NCBI RefSeq assembly: GCF_037038585.1
Contig: NC_092524.1
Span: forward strand, 44,273,001 to 44,337,000
Direction: 5' to 3'
Length of the DNA stretch: 64,000 bases
DNA from: Patagioenas fasciata
Taxonomy: Eukaryota; Chordata; Aves; Columbiformes; Columbidae
In this document: positions 54,849 to 63,871 of the stretch, one piece after another
How the letters are laid out: every line of letters starts with the position of its first letter
Position numbering within the stretch: position 1 is the stretch's first letter
The notes under the pieces: model-generated
The model's input: only the letters and a program-made list of their open reading frames with translations
Told to the model about the DNA's origin: nothing
The model's database searches: none
Program-made: the position numbers and the translations under genes

Positions 54849-55289
54849 CCAACAGGAAGTCTCCCTGTAGCTCAAAACCTTGCTTTCTAAAGCAATTAAG
54901 TCTTATTTTCGAAGAGACTATCAGATTAAGAACACATCGTGATTAAGGCATCGTGAAAAAAGGTCTGCAGCGGGAAGAAAATAGTTCGTGCTCGTCTGTA
55001 GATTCTCTCACCTACCACCTACTCTGAATGCGTCTTGTATCTTCCAGCATGTCCGGCCCTCATGATTGCAAATAGGCCTGTTTTCAAATGGAAATAGGAC
55101 TTCCAAACTGATTATGTGTATTGAATCGGAATCACTCGCTAGATCCTCTTGTTTAAAATGTATTGAAAAAAGCATGATGGTTGCACAGCTCTGAAACTGG
55201 CTCCTTCTCATCTCAGGGAGGTCGATCTATTTTGCAACTTTTTGCCATTTGAGAATGTTTCAGCTAGATAATTACCCTGCCATTGTGGA

Positions 55290-55640
55290 AGGGCGACGCA
55301 CTGACACACAAACACCCCCTCCCCCGCTACACACACACGCACACACACTCCCCCGCCACCCTCCAGCGCATACACCTTCAGCCACCACCGCGGAGCCTAC
55401 TCCGTGCACAGCACACGTTGTACCCGGACTTCCACGACACGAACACGCTCGCCCTCTCCACGGCAGCGCAGCTTCAGCGCTGCACCTCGCCACTGCCACA
55501 CAAACACGGGTGTCCCAGCGCCCCACCACCGCCACGCACAACCTCCCCGTGACAGCAGGCACAAAATACGCCATCCGCCAGCACTCTCCCGAGCCCCACG
55601 GGACACCACGGTTCTCACGTCTGGGTTCTGCTTCGTAAGC
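55290..55640. promoter_or_regulatory. CA-rich and CpG-rich segment
   Basis: The left part (55296-55350) is a CA/CACAC-rich, C-biased low-complexity stretch. It grades into CpG-rich sequence with many CACG units to about 55620. Strand bias is strong: almost no G runs on the plus strand. Long frames on both strands are artefacts of this bias. Confidence 0.5.
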
Positions 55641-55849
55641 CACTATTTAAAGACAACCAGTCTGTGTATCTGTATGTGTGTCCGTGGAAAAGCGAGAGCC
55701 AAGGCGCAACAGCTATTGCTCACACGCTGAAGAATTAGAACAACCTCCATGCAAAGGTTCCATCTATTGATATGTAATGAGAGCTTTAAACCCCGCCATA
55801 TCTTCCAAAGAACAATCCATTCAAATTCAGAAGGGGAATTACAAAGAGA

Positions 55850-57060
55850 GGAGAGAAAAGGGGAACGTGCACCGGGCACAGAGCGGGCAGCCCTGCGCAC
55901 CCGGGGGAAAGGGAAATCAGCGGCAGGAAGAGGGGCTCCCCCGCCGCGCCCCCCGAGGGGGCAGCCTCGGCCCGGCACCCCCGTTGCGGGCTGTCCCGCA
56001 CCCACCCCGCGCCATCCCGCCGCTGCTGGGGGCGAACACGCCCTAACTTTCTCCGGTGCTTCCTCGGGGGTTGTTTTTCCCCTGCCTAAACCAACCAAAT
56101 GAAACCCGAGCTGGGAGGGGGTGGGGGTACCCAGTCCTGCGTGCCTGGCGGAGCGCTGGGAGCCCCCGAGGCCGGGATGGCCGGGCAGGCAGCGGGCGAG
56201 CGGGAAACCTCTGACAACGCAGATCATGCCAGTAACGGGACCTGTCCTCCGTCCTTCCCCGCACTTGCACAGTACCTTTGCGAAGGCGCAAATTCATCCG
56301 GCCGCATTCCGTCCTCGATGGTTTTTGGGTTACTGCGGAGGTGCCACGCACTCCCCTGCCATTACCCCGCTAGGCAAGTGTAGTGTGTGTCGCAGTGACG
56401 GGGCAGTACCGCATCCCCCAGCCCCGTACCACTCTCCCTAGCTATGGCAAGGCGCCATAGGCGGTCAACACCTTGTCAGGGCGTTTGGACGAACGTCAAA
56501 GGGGTTTCTGGCCCGGCGTTTACAGCCCTCCTGCCTGGGCATCACCCCGGGTGCCAAGGACTAGAGAGGCGGTGGGTGCGCACAGCTGGATCTGACCGGG
56601 AGCACCTGCAGCGCAGGCAGAGGGCTGCTTTAACTGGCAGTTAAAAAATAAAGAGCGAGACAGGCGCTGCCCTCGATCGCCTGTAGCCCGCGGGCGGGGA
56701 ACTTTGGTGGGCTGCTGCCCGTTCCTGCGGGCAGGGCAGCACGCGGGGCTGCGGGAGAGCCCGTCCACGGCCGGGATGCCGGCGGACTCCGGGGCCGCAG
56801 ACCCCGCAGGCAAAGGGTAGGATCAGGCCCGTTCCCCTCGACGGAGAACGGCGACCTGAGCACTGGCTGTGTCGGGTGTTTTTCGGTCGGCGACTGGGGC
56901 GGAGAGGCAGTGCAACCGGTGCCCCGCGCTGCGGGACCGGCTCCCATCTCCGGCGCAGTCTCGCGTGGGCAAAGGCGACGGGGTCGCGGGAGATTTCCTC
57001 GGTTTAAAATTAAGAGTGGAGCGGAGACGCAGGCCGGCGGGCTATGCTTCTTTCAAAGTA
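55850..57060. promoter_or_regulatory. Large CpG island, about 5-6 kb 3' of NKX2-1
   Basis: This is the largest island outside the gene: about 1.2 kb with dense CpG (CCCGCCGCGCCCCCCGAGG, GCGGGCGAGCGGG, CCGCGGGCGGGG, GCGGAGACGCAGGCCGGCGGG). It lies on the 3' side of NKX2-1, where mammals have the start region of SFTA3/NANCI on the same strand as NKX2-1. I could not identify an SFTA3-like protein frame. A promoter for a non-coding RNA is a reasonable inference; an NKX2-1-associated silencer/enhancer island is the alternative. Confidence 0.6.
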
Positions 57061-59320
57061 AGAGTTTTCCCGTTCCTGCCCGCCACTGCTCCCCAGACCC
57101 CACAGTTAATGCCAGGCACATAAACTTCTACATCAACTGGCAGATGTACACATCTGTAGATAAAATTCGTATATAGATGCACATATATAGACTAAACGCT
57201 CCACATCGGTCTAACATTTAGGGGTTTTTTTCGTCTGCCGTGAGCTAATGCAGAGAGGTGCAGGGGTGGGGAGCTTTGTGCAGCAGCAACAGTGCGTTTC
57301 TGAAGTAACGCGCAGGTTAAGAGCAAAAGCTCAGACCAGGAATGTGCTCAAGAAAAATAATATTTTTAAGGGTGTCTCTGAGAAACAGCAACACTGACTA
57401 CAAAAAGTTTAAGGAACAAAAGCACCGAGAGAAACTCCGAAAGAACGTGTGCTAGAGTCAGATTATTAGGTCAGTAACACACTGAAATGAACTCAACCAC
57501 TTCAGCAACACCTTTGATATGAAGTAAAATTCTGTCCCTTCCAAGATGCTAAGTGTGTGTAAGTTTGTCACCTTCTAGCACGTTATTACTTGCCAAAATT
57601 TACTTGATCGAGGAGGACTCCGGTGAAATCCACCAGAACAGATGGAAGGGAAGATCTCATACCTTGTTTAGTTTTCTAAGAATTTGAACTATCCTTTTAT
57701 GGAAAAAAAAAAAAAGGCAAAAAGCAAGCAAGCACACAACCCCACAAAAACCCCTCAACCTCATGTGTACATGTGCTTTAGTATTTTCCTGTGCAGTCTA
57801 AGTAGTGCACTGATGAAGCGCTACTCAGCATGATATGGGGAGTTCTTATCGAATGAATGCAATAATTCGTATCCGTTTAGTAAAATCAGCTATGTAAACC
57901 CACTTACTTAAGAAGCACAACCTACAAACTAATTTAAAATTACTCAGAAAGTCCCCCTGTGATTAACAAATAGATATATAACTCAGAAAACGATAGCCAT
58001 CGTATTCAGATTCAGCTGTTAGTGTGAGATGTAAAAACAGATTTAAGTATTGTTAGTCAAGTAGCAAATATTTTTAGAATATTTTTTTTCTTCTTCTTCT
58101 TTCGCCTCCCCTCCCCTCGTCGGCGAAGGACACTGGATTCATACAATCCCTCGTAGGTAGTACATTCGGCCATTTGTAAATGTCTTTGCTTCTTAATGTC
58201 TCTGTCGTTGGAAAAAAGAAATACCAATTTCCCCCTCTCCCTAACAAAAACCTTTACATCGAAGATTAAATGTCACAGTTAACGTTCTCATCTCCAGGTT
58301 TCCCAAGATATTTTCTACATAGTAAATTGTTTAAACATCAAAACGAATTTTAGTGTCTTTGTGTATCAATATATCTTATTCACCATCTTATTTATATTGC
58401 TGACTAGAAGCCTTCGAGAGAAAGACATAGAATATAGAAAACTTTGACCTTACCTGCTCCCTAACGCGCTTGAAGCCAGGAAAAAAAAAAAAAAAAAAGA
58501 AATAAAAAAAGAAAAAAAAAAAGAATAAAGAAAGAAGTCATTTCGTATTCACCACTTTGCCAGAGACGGTAATCTTTCTACCTCATAGGAACAGCCGTAC
58601 TTGATCAGATTTCTTTACACATTTGGTACGTATAAATATAATTACCATTTACTTAGGGTTTGGAGGGTTTTTTCCCCCGCTGAAGGGGATCATGAGAGGA
58701 ACAGCGAGTTAGACAGAAGAAAAATATTTCTCAGCTTTGCTCCCGACACGGCCATGAAAGGACTGAAATTCTTCAGAAGTCACTCTGTCTTTACCTCTAG
58801 ATCCCCTTTGTAAAAGCAGCCGTCACGACAAGTTGGACCGGGGCTGCCTGCCCAGCGAGGCCCCTCTACCTGCGCTCTGCCACAAAACTCCTACAATACT
58901 TTTTTCACCCCGCCGCGCGTGGCAATTTCTCTTGGTGTCATCTCAGAGCTGTCTCAGATTACATTGTTTGGGATCTGCACTTTGAACACAGTTTTAGGGC
59001 CCTGCACTGCCATTTGAACCGAGGTGCAGGCAATATGCTTTTCGATCAGTCCCCCATCACTTTTTTCTCCGTAGGTATGGCAACAGCCCGGCGCTGCTGC
59101 AGCAGCCGCTGCCGGGGGAGCAGCCGCGACCAGGGCAGGCCCGGTGCCGCAGTCTCCTCCGAGCCAGACCCTCCGAGCATCCCTGTTACTAACAGGCTGC
59201 CTTGAAACAAAAAATACCACCCCACAACCCGTTTTGGTGAGAAACAGCAAACATGAAGAAGCCCTATGCTATTGTTGCTGTTGTTCTCGCCGTTGCAGTG
59301 GTGCTGATGGGGTTTTGTAT
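57061..59320. other. Intergenic sequence between the island and the NKX2-1 proximal 3' region
   Basis: Non-coding DNA with an A-rich block (58481-58538), a CTTCTT-rich stretch near 58090-58110 and a modest CpG-rich piece at 58830-58925 and 59085-59160. Segment 58936-59060 is repeat-free and has an open minus-strand frame (98 codons, 58954-59250), but it is Ala-rich and shows no motif. No supported gene. Confidence 0.5.
58481..58538. repeat. A-rich simple sequence
   Basis: A18 at 58481-58498, then further A runs broken by single G or T up to 58538. No target-site duplication or retroposon body could be recognised next to it. Confidence 0.95.
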
Positions 59321-59457
59321 TGGTTCTGTTTTGTTTTCTGGTTTCGTGTTTTGTTTTGTGGGTTTTTTGTTTGTTTGTTGGGGGAGGGGCTGTTTGTTTG
59401 TGTGTGTATGTTGTTTTTTGGGGTTTTTTTGTTGTTTTTTTTTTTTTTTTTTCCCCC
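59321..59457 (+). repeat. G/T-rich low-complexity block ending in splice-acceptor-like sequence
   Basis: GTTTTG/TTTGT-rich plus strand (TTTTGTGGGTTTTTTG, TTGTTTGTTG) closes with a long T run and CCCCCACAG, AG at 59460-59461. This is another near-ideal polypyrimidine-AG arrangement. The frames on both strands here are low-complexity artefacts. Confidence 0.75.
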
Positions 59458-59461
59458 ACAG

Positions 59462-59900
59462 CCTACAACTACATGCATGCTTCAAGGCACTCAAGCATTA
59501 ACTCATATTTCCAGCAGGAAAAAATACCCTCAGCGATTCTCCTACATTTACAGGCAGTGCCAGGGAGTGGGGGAGTGGAAAGGAATAGCCATTCTTCACT
59601 AGGTCCCTTTATCTCTCAAAATACGGGGTGCCCACGGTTTCACGTCGGTAGAGGAACAGTTATATTGGGAAAGGTGCATTTCTTCCGTAATTTCAGATTT
59701 GAATCATGCTGCCCCCCCGCTCCCCTTCACCATCCCATTATCCAAGTTTTGATTACCGGGAGACTGAAAACCAGCGTATTGGAAAAAACAAGCGTTTAGA
59801 CGGAGGCACATATTTTAATTTAGAAAAGCTGTACAGTGACTAAATTCTCGTGAGTGTTCTCGAGGGAGACTGAAGATTAAAATGTATTTCTGCCCCTTCT
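59462..59900. other. Intergenic sequence, no gene seen
   Basis: Unique non-coding DNA with a short C run near 59711-59717. Nothing recognised. Confidence 0.5.
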
Positions 59901-59929
59901 CCTAAAAAAACTTCATCCCAATCAAGACA

Positions 59930-60480
59930 TAACTGGTTTATACAAAGAATTTTATGATAAAAGGCAATAACACAATGTCACCAAAAAACCCTATAAAATT
60001 GTTAAAGAGCAGTTTGTTTGCATTTCTCCTGATTGATATGTAAATACAGTTTGAACTGTGTTTGCTCGGTCTCTAGTGCTTAATAAAGAGATGAATTCAC
60101 CTTTCTGTGGAACAAGTAAACAGACTTTAAACTAAGCCGACATCAGACAAAGTGGAAACGAGTTTATTTAATCGAAACTAAATCTAGTTTTGGAAAGATA
60201 AGTCAGTGTACATAATAATCCATTACAGTAATTACACCCACCACCACATATGTGTTTATGAGGTTGTCGAGACACAATAAAATTCATTTATTTCCCCAGA
60301 AGTCTCTAATGAAAAGTCACTGGCTGGATCTCTATCGAACGTTCCAAGTCCAACATATCGGGGGGAGGAATAATATTTCTCGACTATATCAATGCCTGTC
60401 AGTGCTCCTCACTTTTGGATGTCCCTATGTTTGAAAGGATGCAAACGTTAATTGCATTTGAAGGGGAAATGTTGACTTAA
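59930..60480. promoter_or_regulatory. Candidate forkhead/homeodomain regulatory element just 3' of NKX2-1
   Basis: Four forkhead cores (RYAAAYA on either strand) fall within 108 bp: TGTTTGC 60015-60021, GTAAATA 60040-60046, TGTTTGC 60059-60065 and GTAAACA 60116-60122. Further right are a GATA core AGATAAG (60196-60202), ATTA sites (CCATTACAGTAATTACACC near 60220) and CGTTAATTGCATTTG near 60447. The whole segment is repeat-free. FOXA and GATA factors are known partners and regulators of NKX2-1 in lung and thyroid, so an enhancer about 2 kb past the 3' end is plausible; activity is inferred. Confidence 0.45.
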
Positions 60481-61092
60481 CCACAGCATTTTCCCCTCGG
60501 TCTTGTACGTGAACTCCGGGAGAAACTAATTCTAATTTTAAAAATCTGTAGAGCTAACCCTGCTCTCGGTCGCTTCGGGGGAGCTGGCAGCGCTGTGTGC
60601 CACGGGCCAGGAATTTCCAACACTTGCTTCTCTTAGCAGAAATAACAGGTCTAAACTCCAGACTGGCTTTTCCCCGTCCTCCCGGTACCCCTCCTCCCCG
60701 TACCCTACTTAACATTATGTTATAGACCTGAAACGAAAGGAGGAAAAAAAAAAAAAAAAAAAGGAATATTCTTTGGGTTAATTGAGAATGTCACTGTATA
60801 AAGCAAGACATAATGTACAGAATGAAAGGTCTCGAAATTCCTGTTGACACACGTGATGTTCTCTGGTTAGAAATAAGGGGGCGGGGGGAGGCAGAAAGAA
60901 TCCGATAATTTTTTTTTTTCTTCTATTTCTCTTTTTCTGCATCCAAACTAGTACTCGGTGTCCAACTAACGCCGGATATCTTATATAAATAAAAGATTGG
61001 AGCTTTCGAAAGCTGCCACTTAAACCGGAGGTTAGATTGTTTCCATCCCGGGCAAACTGCTTTCTTTCTCTTCAAAATTACGAGCATTTCAT

Positions 61093-61117
61093 AATACCTC
61101 TGTAATTCAGAGGTATT
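61093..61117. repeat. 10-bp perfect inverted repeat with 5-nt loop
   Basis: AATACCTCTG (61093-61102) pairs perfectly with CAGAGGTATT (61108-61117) across the loop TAATT. It may form a small hairpin in DNA or RNA, or be a paired binding site. No family assignment. Confidence 0.9.
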
Positions 61118-61514
61118 GCGATTCTCTTCCGTGGTTTAACTGAGGGGATCTGAAGAAAAAACCGAAACCGAGCAGTAGATGTGAATGAAAACACGCTACG
61201 AGGTCTTTTAGGATTGGGACTTCTTATTTTGTTACACTCACAAAAGGGATACTTGGGACCCGAAAGATAGCGAACTATATGTATTTCGGGCCTGTTCGAT
61301 ACGAGCTGCTTAACTTGATATGCTTTATATATTTACAGCAAAGTTAATATCTAACTGCTTTGCATTACCCATAATATTTACCTTCCTACCTAACCGCCCC
61401 TCGGTTCAGCCAGGCGCGCACCCCGCGCACTCGCGCACGCTCACAGGTGCGCGCACACGCACTCTCTTCATCTCCTTCTTTACCAGCTTCCCAAATCACT
61501 ATGGAAGAAATAAA

Positions 61515-61553
61515 GGGAGGCGGTGTTGGGGGGGGGTGGGGGTGCGGCGGGAA
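61515..61553 (+). repeat. G-rich block, potential G-quadruplex
   Basis: The plus strand has GGGAGG, then a run of nine G, T, five G, and GCGGCGGG. At least four G-tracts lie within about 40 bp, enough to fold as a G-quadruplex. It sits about 0.8 kb beyond the preferred NKX2-1 poly(A) signal, on the strand opposite to the template for that gene's transcription. Confidence 0.7.
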
Positions 61554-62204
61554 GGCAAGGGTAAAAACAGCAATCTGTGTTGAACTGAGACGCAGTCTGC
61601 AACTAATCTCTCGCCTGTGTACAGGGGTGGACGTGGGAAGGAGATACTGGGTGGTCGTGTGTGTGGGTACGTGTAGATAAAGAAAGTTAATTCAAACTAC
61701 GTGCCGTACACAATAAACTATCTTTTTATTTTGATTATAAATAAGGTGACTGTACTTCCCTTAAAATACAAGTACATAGGAATACCTGGTAGCTTTTTTT
61801 TTTTTTTCAAGTTATTAAAATTGGATGCTCTTCAAATCGGGCGCATCTTCTATATTGTCATCAGATTCTTCGTTATTTTGTTTCTACTGGCGTTAGACTT
61901 TTACCTACTTTCTCCTCCGTGCCTTTGGCATTTGAATTTCTACTCCCGGAGTACTTCGTTTCTCTAGCAAAAAGTGTCCGAGGTGGTTCCCGTCCCCCCA
62001 GTAATCCGGCTAATGAATCTGGACTCGATCCCTTCTCTTTCCTGTTTGTCAGTCCCACGAATTTGCTTGTCACTTCTGCACGCTGAGAACTGATCCCACA
62101 TCCCGTTAACTCCCTGGCACAGTTCCCCTCTGGAAACGGGGTCCAGGCTCTGGGAGGGGCAGGGGCCTTACAGGGTTGGGCAGCATTCCGGGATGTCTTT
62201 ACAT

Positions 62205-62303
62205 AAAGAAAAAAGAACTAAAAAGAGGGAGGAAAAAAAAAAAAAAAAGAAAAAAATGAAGGGAAGGAAAGGCCAGGAAGGAGACCGAAGGGAAAAAAAA
62301 AAT
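62205..62303. repeat. Polypurine/polypyrimidine tract just past the NKX2-1 poly(A) signal
   Basis: About 100 bp of the plus strand is nearly all A and G, with short breaks (CTA at 62218, a T at 62257, CC at 62273). It includes a 16-base A run at 62233-62248. On the transcribed strand this appears as U/C-rich RNA immediately after the putative cleavage site. It may simply be a low-complexity tract, or it may aid 3' end formation. Confidence 0.8.
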
Positions 62304-62317
62304 CGTAATGGGTATAA

Positions 62318-62323
62318 TTTATT
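62318..62323 (-). terminator. NKX2-1: Candidate NKX2-1 polyadenylation signal (AATAAA)
   Basis: The plus strand reads TTTATT, so the transcript has a canonical AAUAAA about 880 nt after the stop codon. Downstream in transcript sense, 62205-62303 is an almost uninterrupted pyrimidine tract of U and C runs, suitable as the U-rich downstream element and termination zone. Alternatives on the same strand are AATAAA at 63163-63168, only about 35 nt after the stop, and at 61727-61732, about 1.5 kb after it. I prefer 62318 because of spacing and the downstream tract. Confidence 0.6.
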
Positions 62324-62890
62324 AGAAGCTTCTTAGGAACTATATTTAAGCCAAATATCTACATAAGTTACAACAGGAAGGAGGCGTGCGCAAATAACAA
62401 ACTGCCAGAGGATTTTCGACGGGACGATCAGTGTCCGTAAAAAAGGTGGGGGTTGGTTTGGTTGATTGTATTTTTTTCTTTTTCTTTTTACAACAAAATA
62501 TACAGGCTACTAAAAACTATGGGTTTAGTCCAACTTTTGACAGCATTATACAGCTACAGGTTCACATCAAACGTAAGGAGGAAAATAAAAGCCAAGCCTT
62601 TGATGACTCCACGTCTCCGTCCGCTCGCCCTGACGGTGGGACTGGGATGGGAGACCGGGGGAGGGGGGGAAGCTGCTTCTTGTGTCTGGGTGACGCGAAT
62701 GCGTTTTTTTTGGGAAAACCACCCCATCCCCCAAAATCTCTATATTTACATGCAGGTCCTACACTCTGGCAAAGTGTACATCTGAAATCCAAGCCTTCGG
62801 ACCATGCCTAACGATGATCCTCTTTCTGCAGACTGCTCCGTGGTTATTAGTCAGAATTTTTAAAACACCCCATACAACAACCTCGAGGGG

Positions 62891-62918
62891 AAAAAAAAAA
62901 AAAAAAAAAAAAAAAAAA
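62891..62918. repeat. A28 homopolymer (U28 in NKX2-1 3' UTR)
   Basis: An uninterrupted run of 28 A on the plus strand lies inside the NKX2-1 3' UTR, so the mRNA would carry U28. It is likely polymorphic in length and prone to sequencing error. A CT dinucleotide repeat lies about 50 bp further right (62968-62985). Confidence 0.9.
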
Positions 62919-63200
62919 GACAGACCATAACCCATTAAGAATAACAACAAAACCGAACAAAAAAAAGTCTCTCTCTCTCTCTCCTAAAGGTCCTTACGGA
63001 ATCACCCAATACAACCGAAAAAAAGGAAATTTTTTTTTTTTAAAAAAAACTTTATAAATGAAAGGGGGAAAAAATAGAAGAAGATTACAACACCCAGTAG
63101 TATAGACAAGGCAGGATTTGTGTGACTGGGAAAACCTGCCTTTTTTTCATTTTTTAAAAAATTTTATTTTTTAATTTTTCTTTTGCTTTGTTTAATCCTT

Positions 63201-63871
63201 TCACCAGGTCCTACCGTATAGCAAGGTGGAGCAAGACATGGCAGTGCCATAGTCAGAAGTAGAAGAGTTTAGGTGAGACAAACTGGAGACTTGGCTCTGC
63301 AGAGAGGATGGGCTGGCCGAGTGCTGTCCCATGTCTGGAGACTGCCCCGCACTGTTTGTCTGGTGGCTCTGATGCTGTCCGAGGCTGTTGCCATTGGTAG
63401 CCACTGTGATCGTTGTAGCTGCCTGCTGCTGATGGCTCTGGATAGCTGCTGTGGGTGTGTTGGAGCCTGCTTGGCAGGGCTTGCCATCCTTTACAAGCAC
63501 TGGCACTGCCACCCTTCTGGGAGACTGCTGCTGCTGGCAGGAGCCGTTCTCCTGTTGCATCTGCTGCTGCGCAGCCTTGTCTTTGGCCTGGCGTTTCATC
63601 TTGTAGCGGTGGTTTTGGAACCAGATTTTGACCTGAGTCGGGGTGAGATGTATCATGCTGGCTAAATGTTCCCTCTCCGGGGCGGAGAGGTATTTCTGCT
63701 GCTTGAAACGTCTCTCCAGCTCGTAAACCTGAGCCTGGGAAAAAAGGACCCTCCGTTTCCTTCGTGGCGTGCTCTGGAGCGGGGCCATGCTCTTGCTCAC
63801 GTCTCCCAGGGAACCGAGGCTGCCCATGCCGCCCATGTTCATGCCCGAGGACGGCGCCATGAAGCGGGAGA
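63201..63871 (-). CDS. NKX2-1: NKX2-1 (TTF-1) homeobox transcription factor, final coding exon (3' part of gene)
   Basis: Seen: one open frame runs from the splice acceptor to a TGA at 63201-63203, giving 222 complete codons. Numbering from the internal Met at 63860, residues 33-92 form a full homeodomain starting [10 protein letters not shown]. Its recognition helix contains [14 protein letters not shown], with Trp48, Phe49, Asn51 and the Tyr54 typical of the NK2 class. Residues 116-130 are the NK2-specific domain ([15 protein letters not shown]). The tail is rich in Gln, Ser and Asn and ends STLLYGRTW. Family knowledge: NKX2-1 is a nuclear DNA-binding activator of thyroid, lung and ventral forebrain genes. 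The segment before the homeodomain ([20 protein letters not shown]) fits NKX2-1 and not its paralogue NKX2-4. Odd: the linker between the two domains is short and Gln-rich, without the Gly and Ala runs of mammalian proteins. The N-terminal TN motif must lie in exons beyond the window. Reading begins at the acceptor, so the Met at 63860 is internal. Confidence 0.97.

Larger units (their letters stand above)
60490..62204. other. Proximal 3' flank of NKX2-1, no gene seen
   Basis: Unique sequence with an A19 run (60744-60762), a T-rich run (60909-60930), a TATA-like TATATAAATA at 60983-60992, the 14-bp palindrome AGCTTTCGAAAGCT at 61001-61014, a hairpin at 61093-61117 and a G-rich block at 61515-61553. 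CpGs are common at 61395-61450. No frame shows a family motif. Part of it would be 3' UTR if the more distal poly(A) signal at 61727-61732 is used. Confidence 0.5.
62300..63200 (-). other. NKX2-1: NKX2-1 3' untranslated region
   Basis: This is the stretch between the TGA at 63201 and the best poly(A) signal at 62318-62323, about 0.9 kb. It has no plausible coding frame. In transcript sense it carries several U-rich blocks, notably 28 uninterrupted U (plus-strand A run 62891-62918), and a GA repeat (plus-strand CT run about 62968-62985). A more complex segment, about 62755-62870, lies in its middle and is the likeliest conserved part. Long U runs are typical binding places for ELAV/HuR-type proteins, so mRNA stability control is possible but inferred. 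The exact 3' end rests only on signal position. Confidence 0.7.

Noticed and set aside
55643-56227. 194-codon minus-strand frame over the large CpG island
   Set aside because: Stops are rare because of high GC; three other long frames overlap it on both strands and none shows a family motif.
58954-59250. Minus-strand frame as an SFTA3 homologue
   Set aside because: The position is attractive but the sequence is Ala-rich with no resemblance that I can defend.
59046-59602. Several overlapping frames of 76-159 codons
   Set aside because: Produced by the G/T-rich and T-run low-complexity block; residues are monotonous (Phe/Val or Lys/Asn/Thr).
63201-63871. Assignment to the paralogue NKX2-4
   Set aside because: The homeodomain alone cannot separate them, but the [20 protein letters not shown] lead-in and the C-terminal [19 protein letters not shown] fit NKX2-1.
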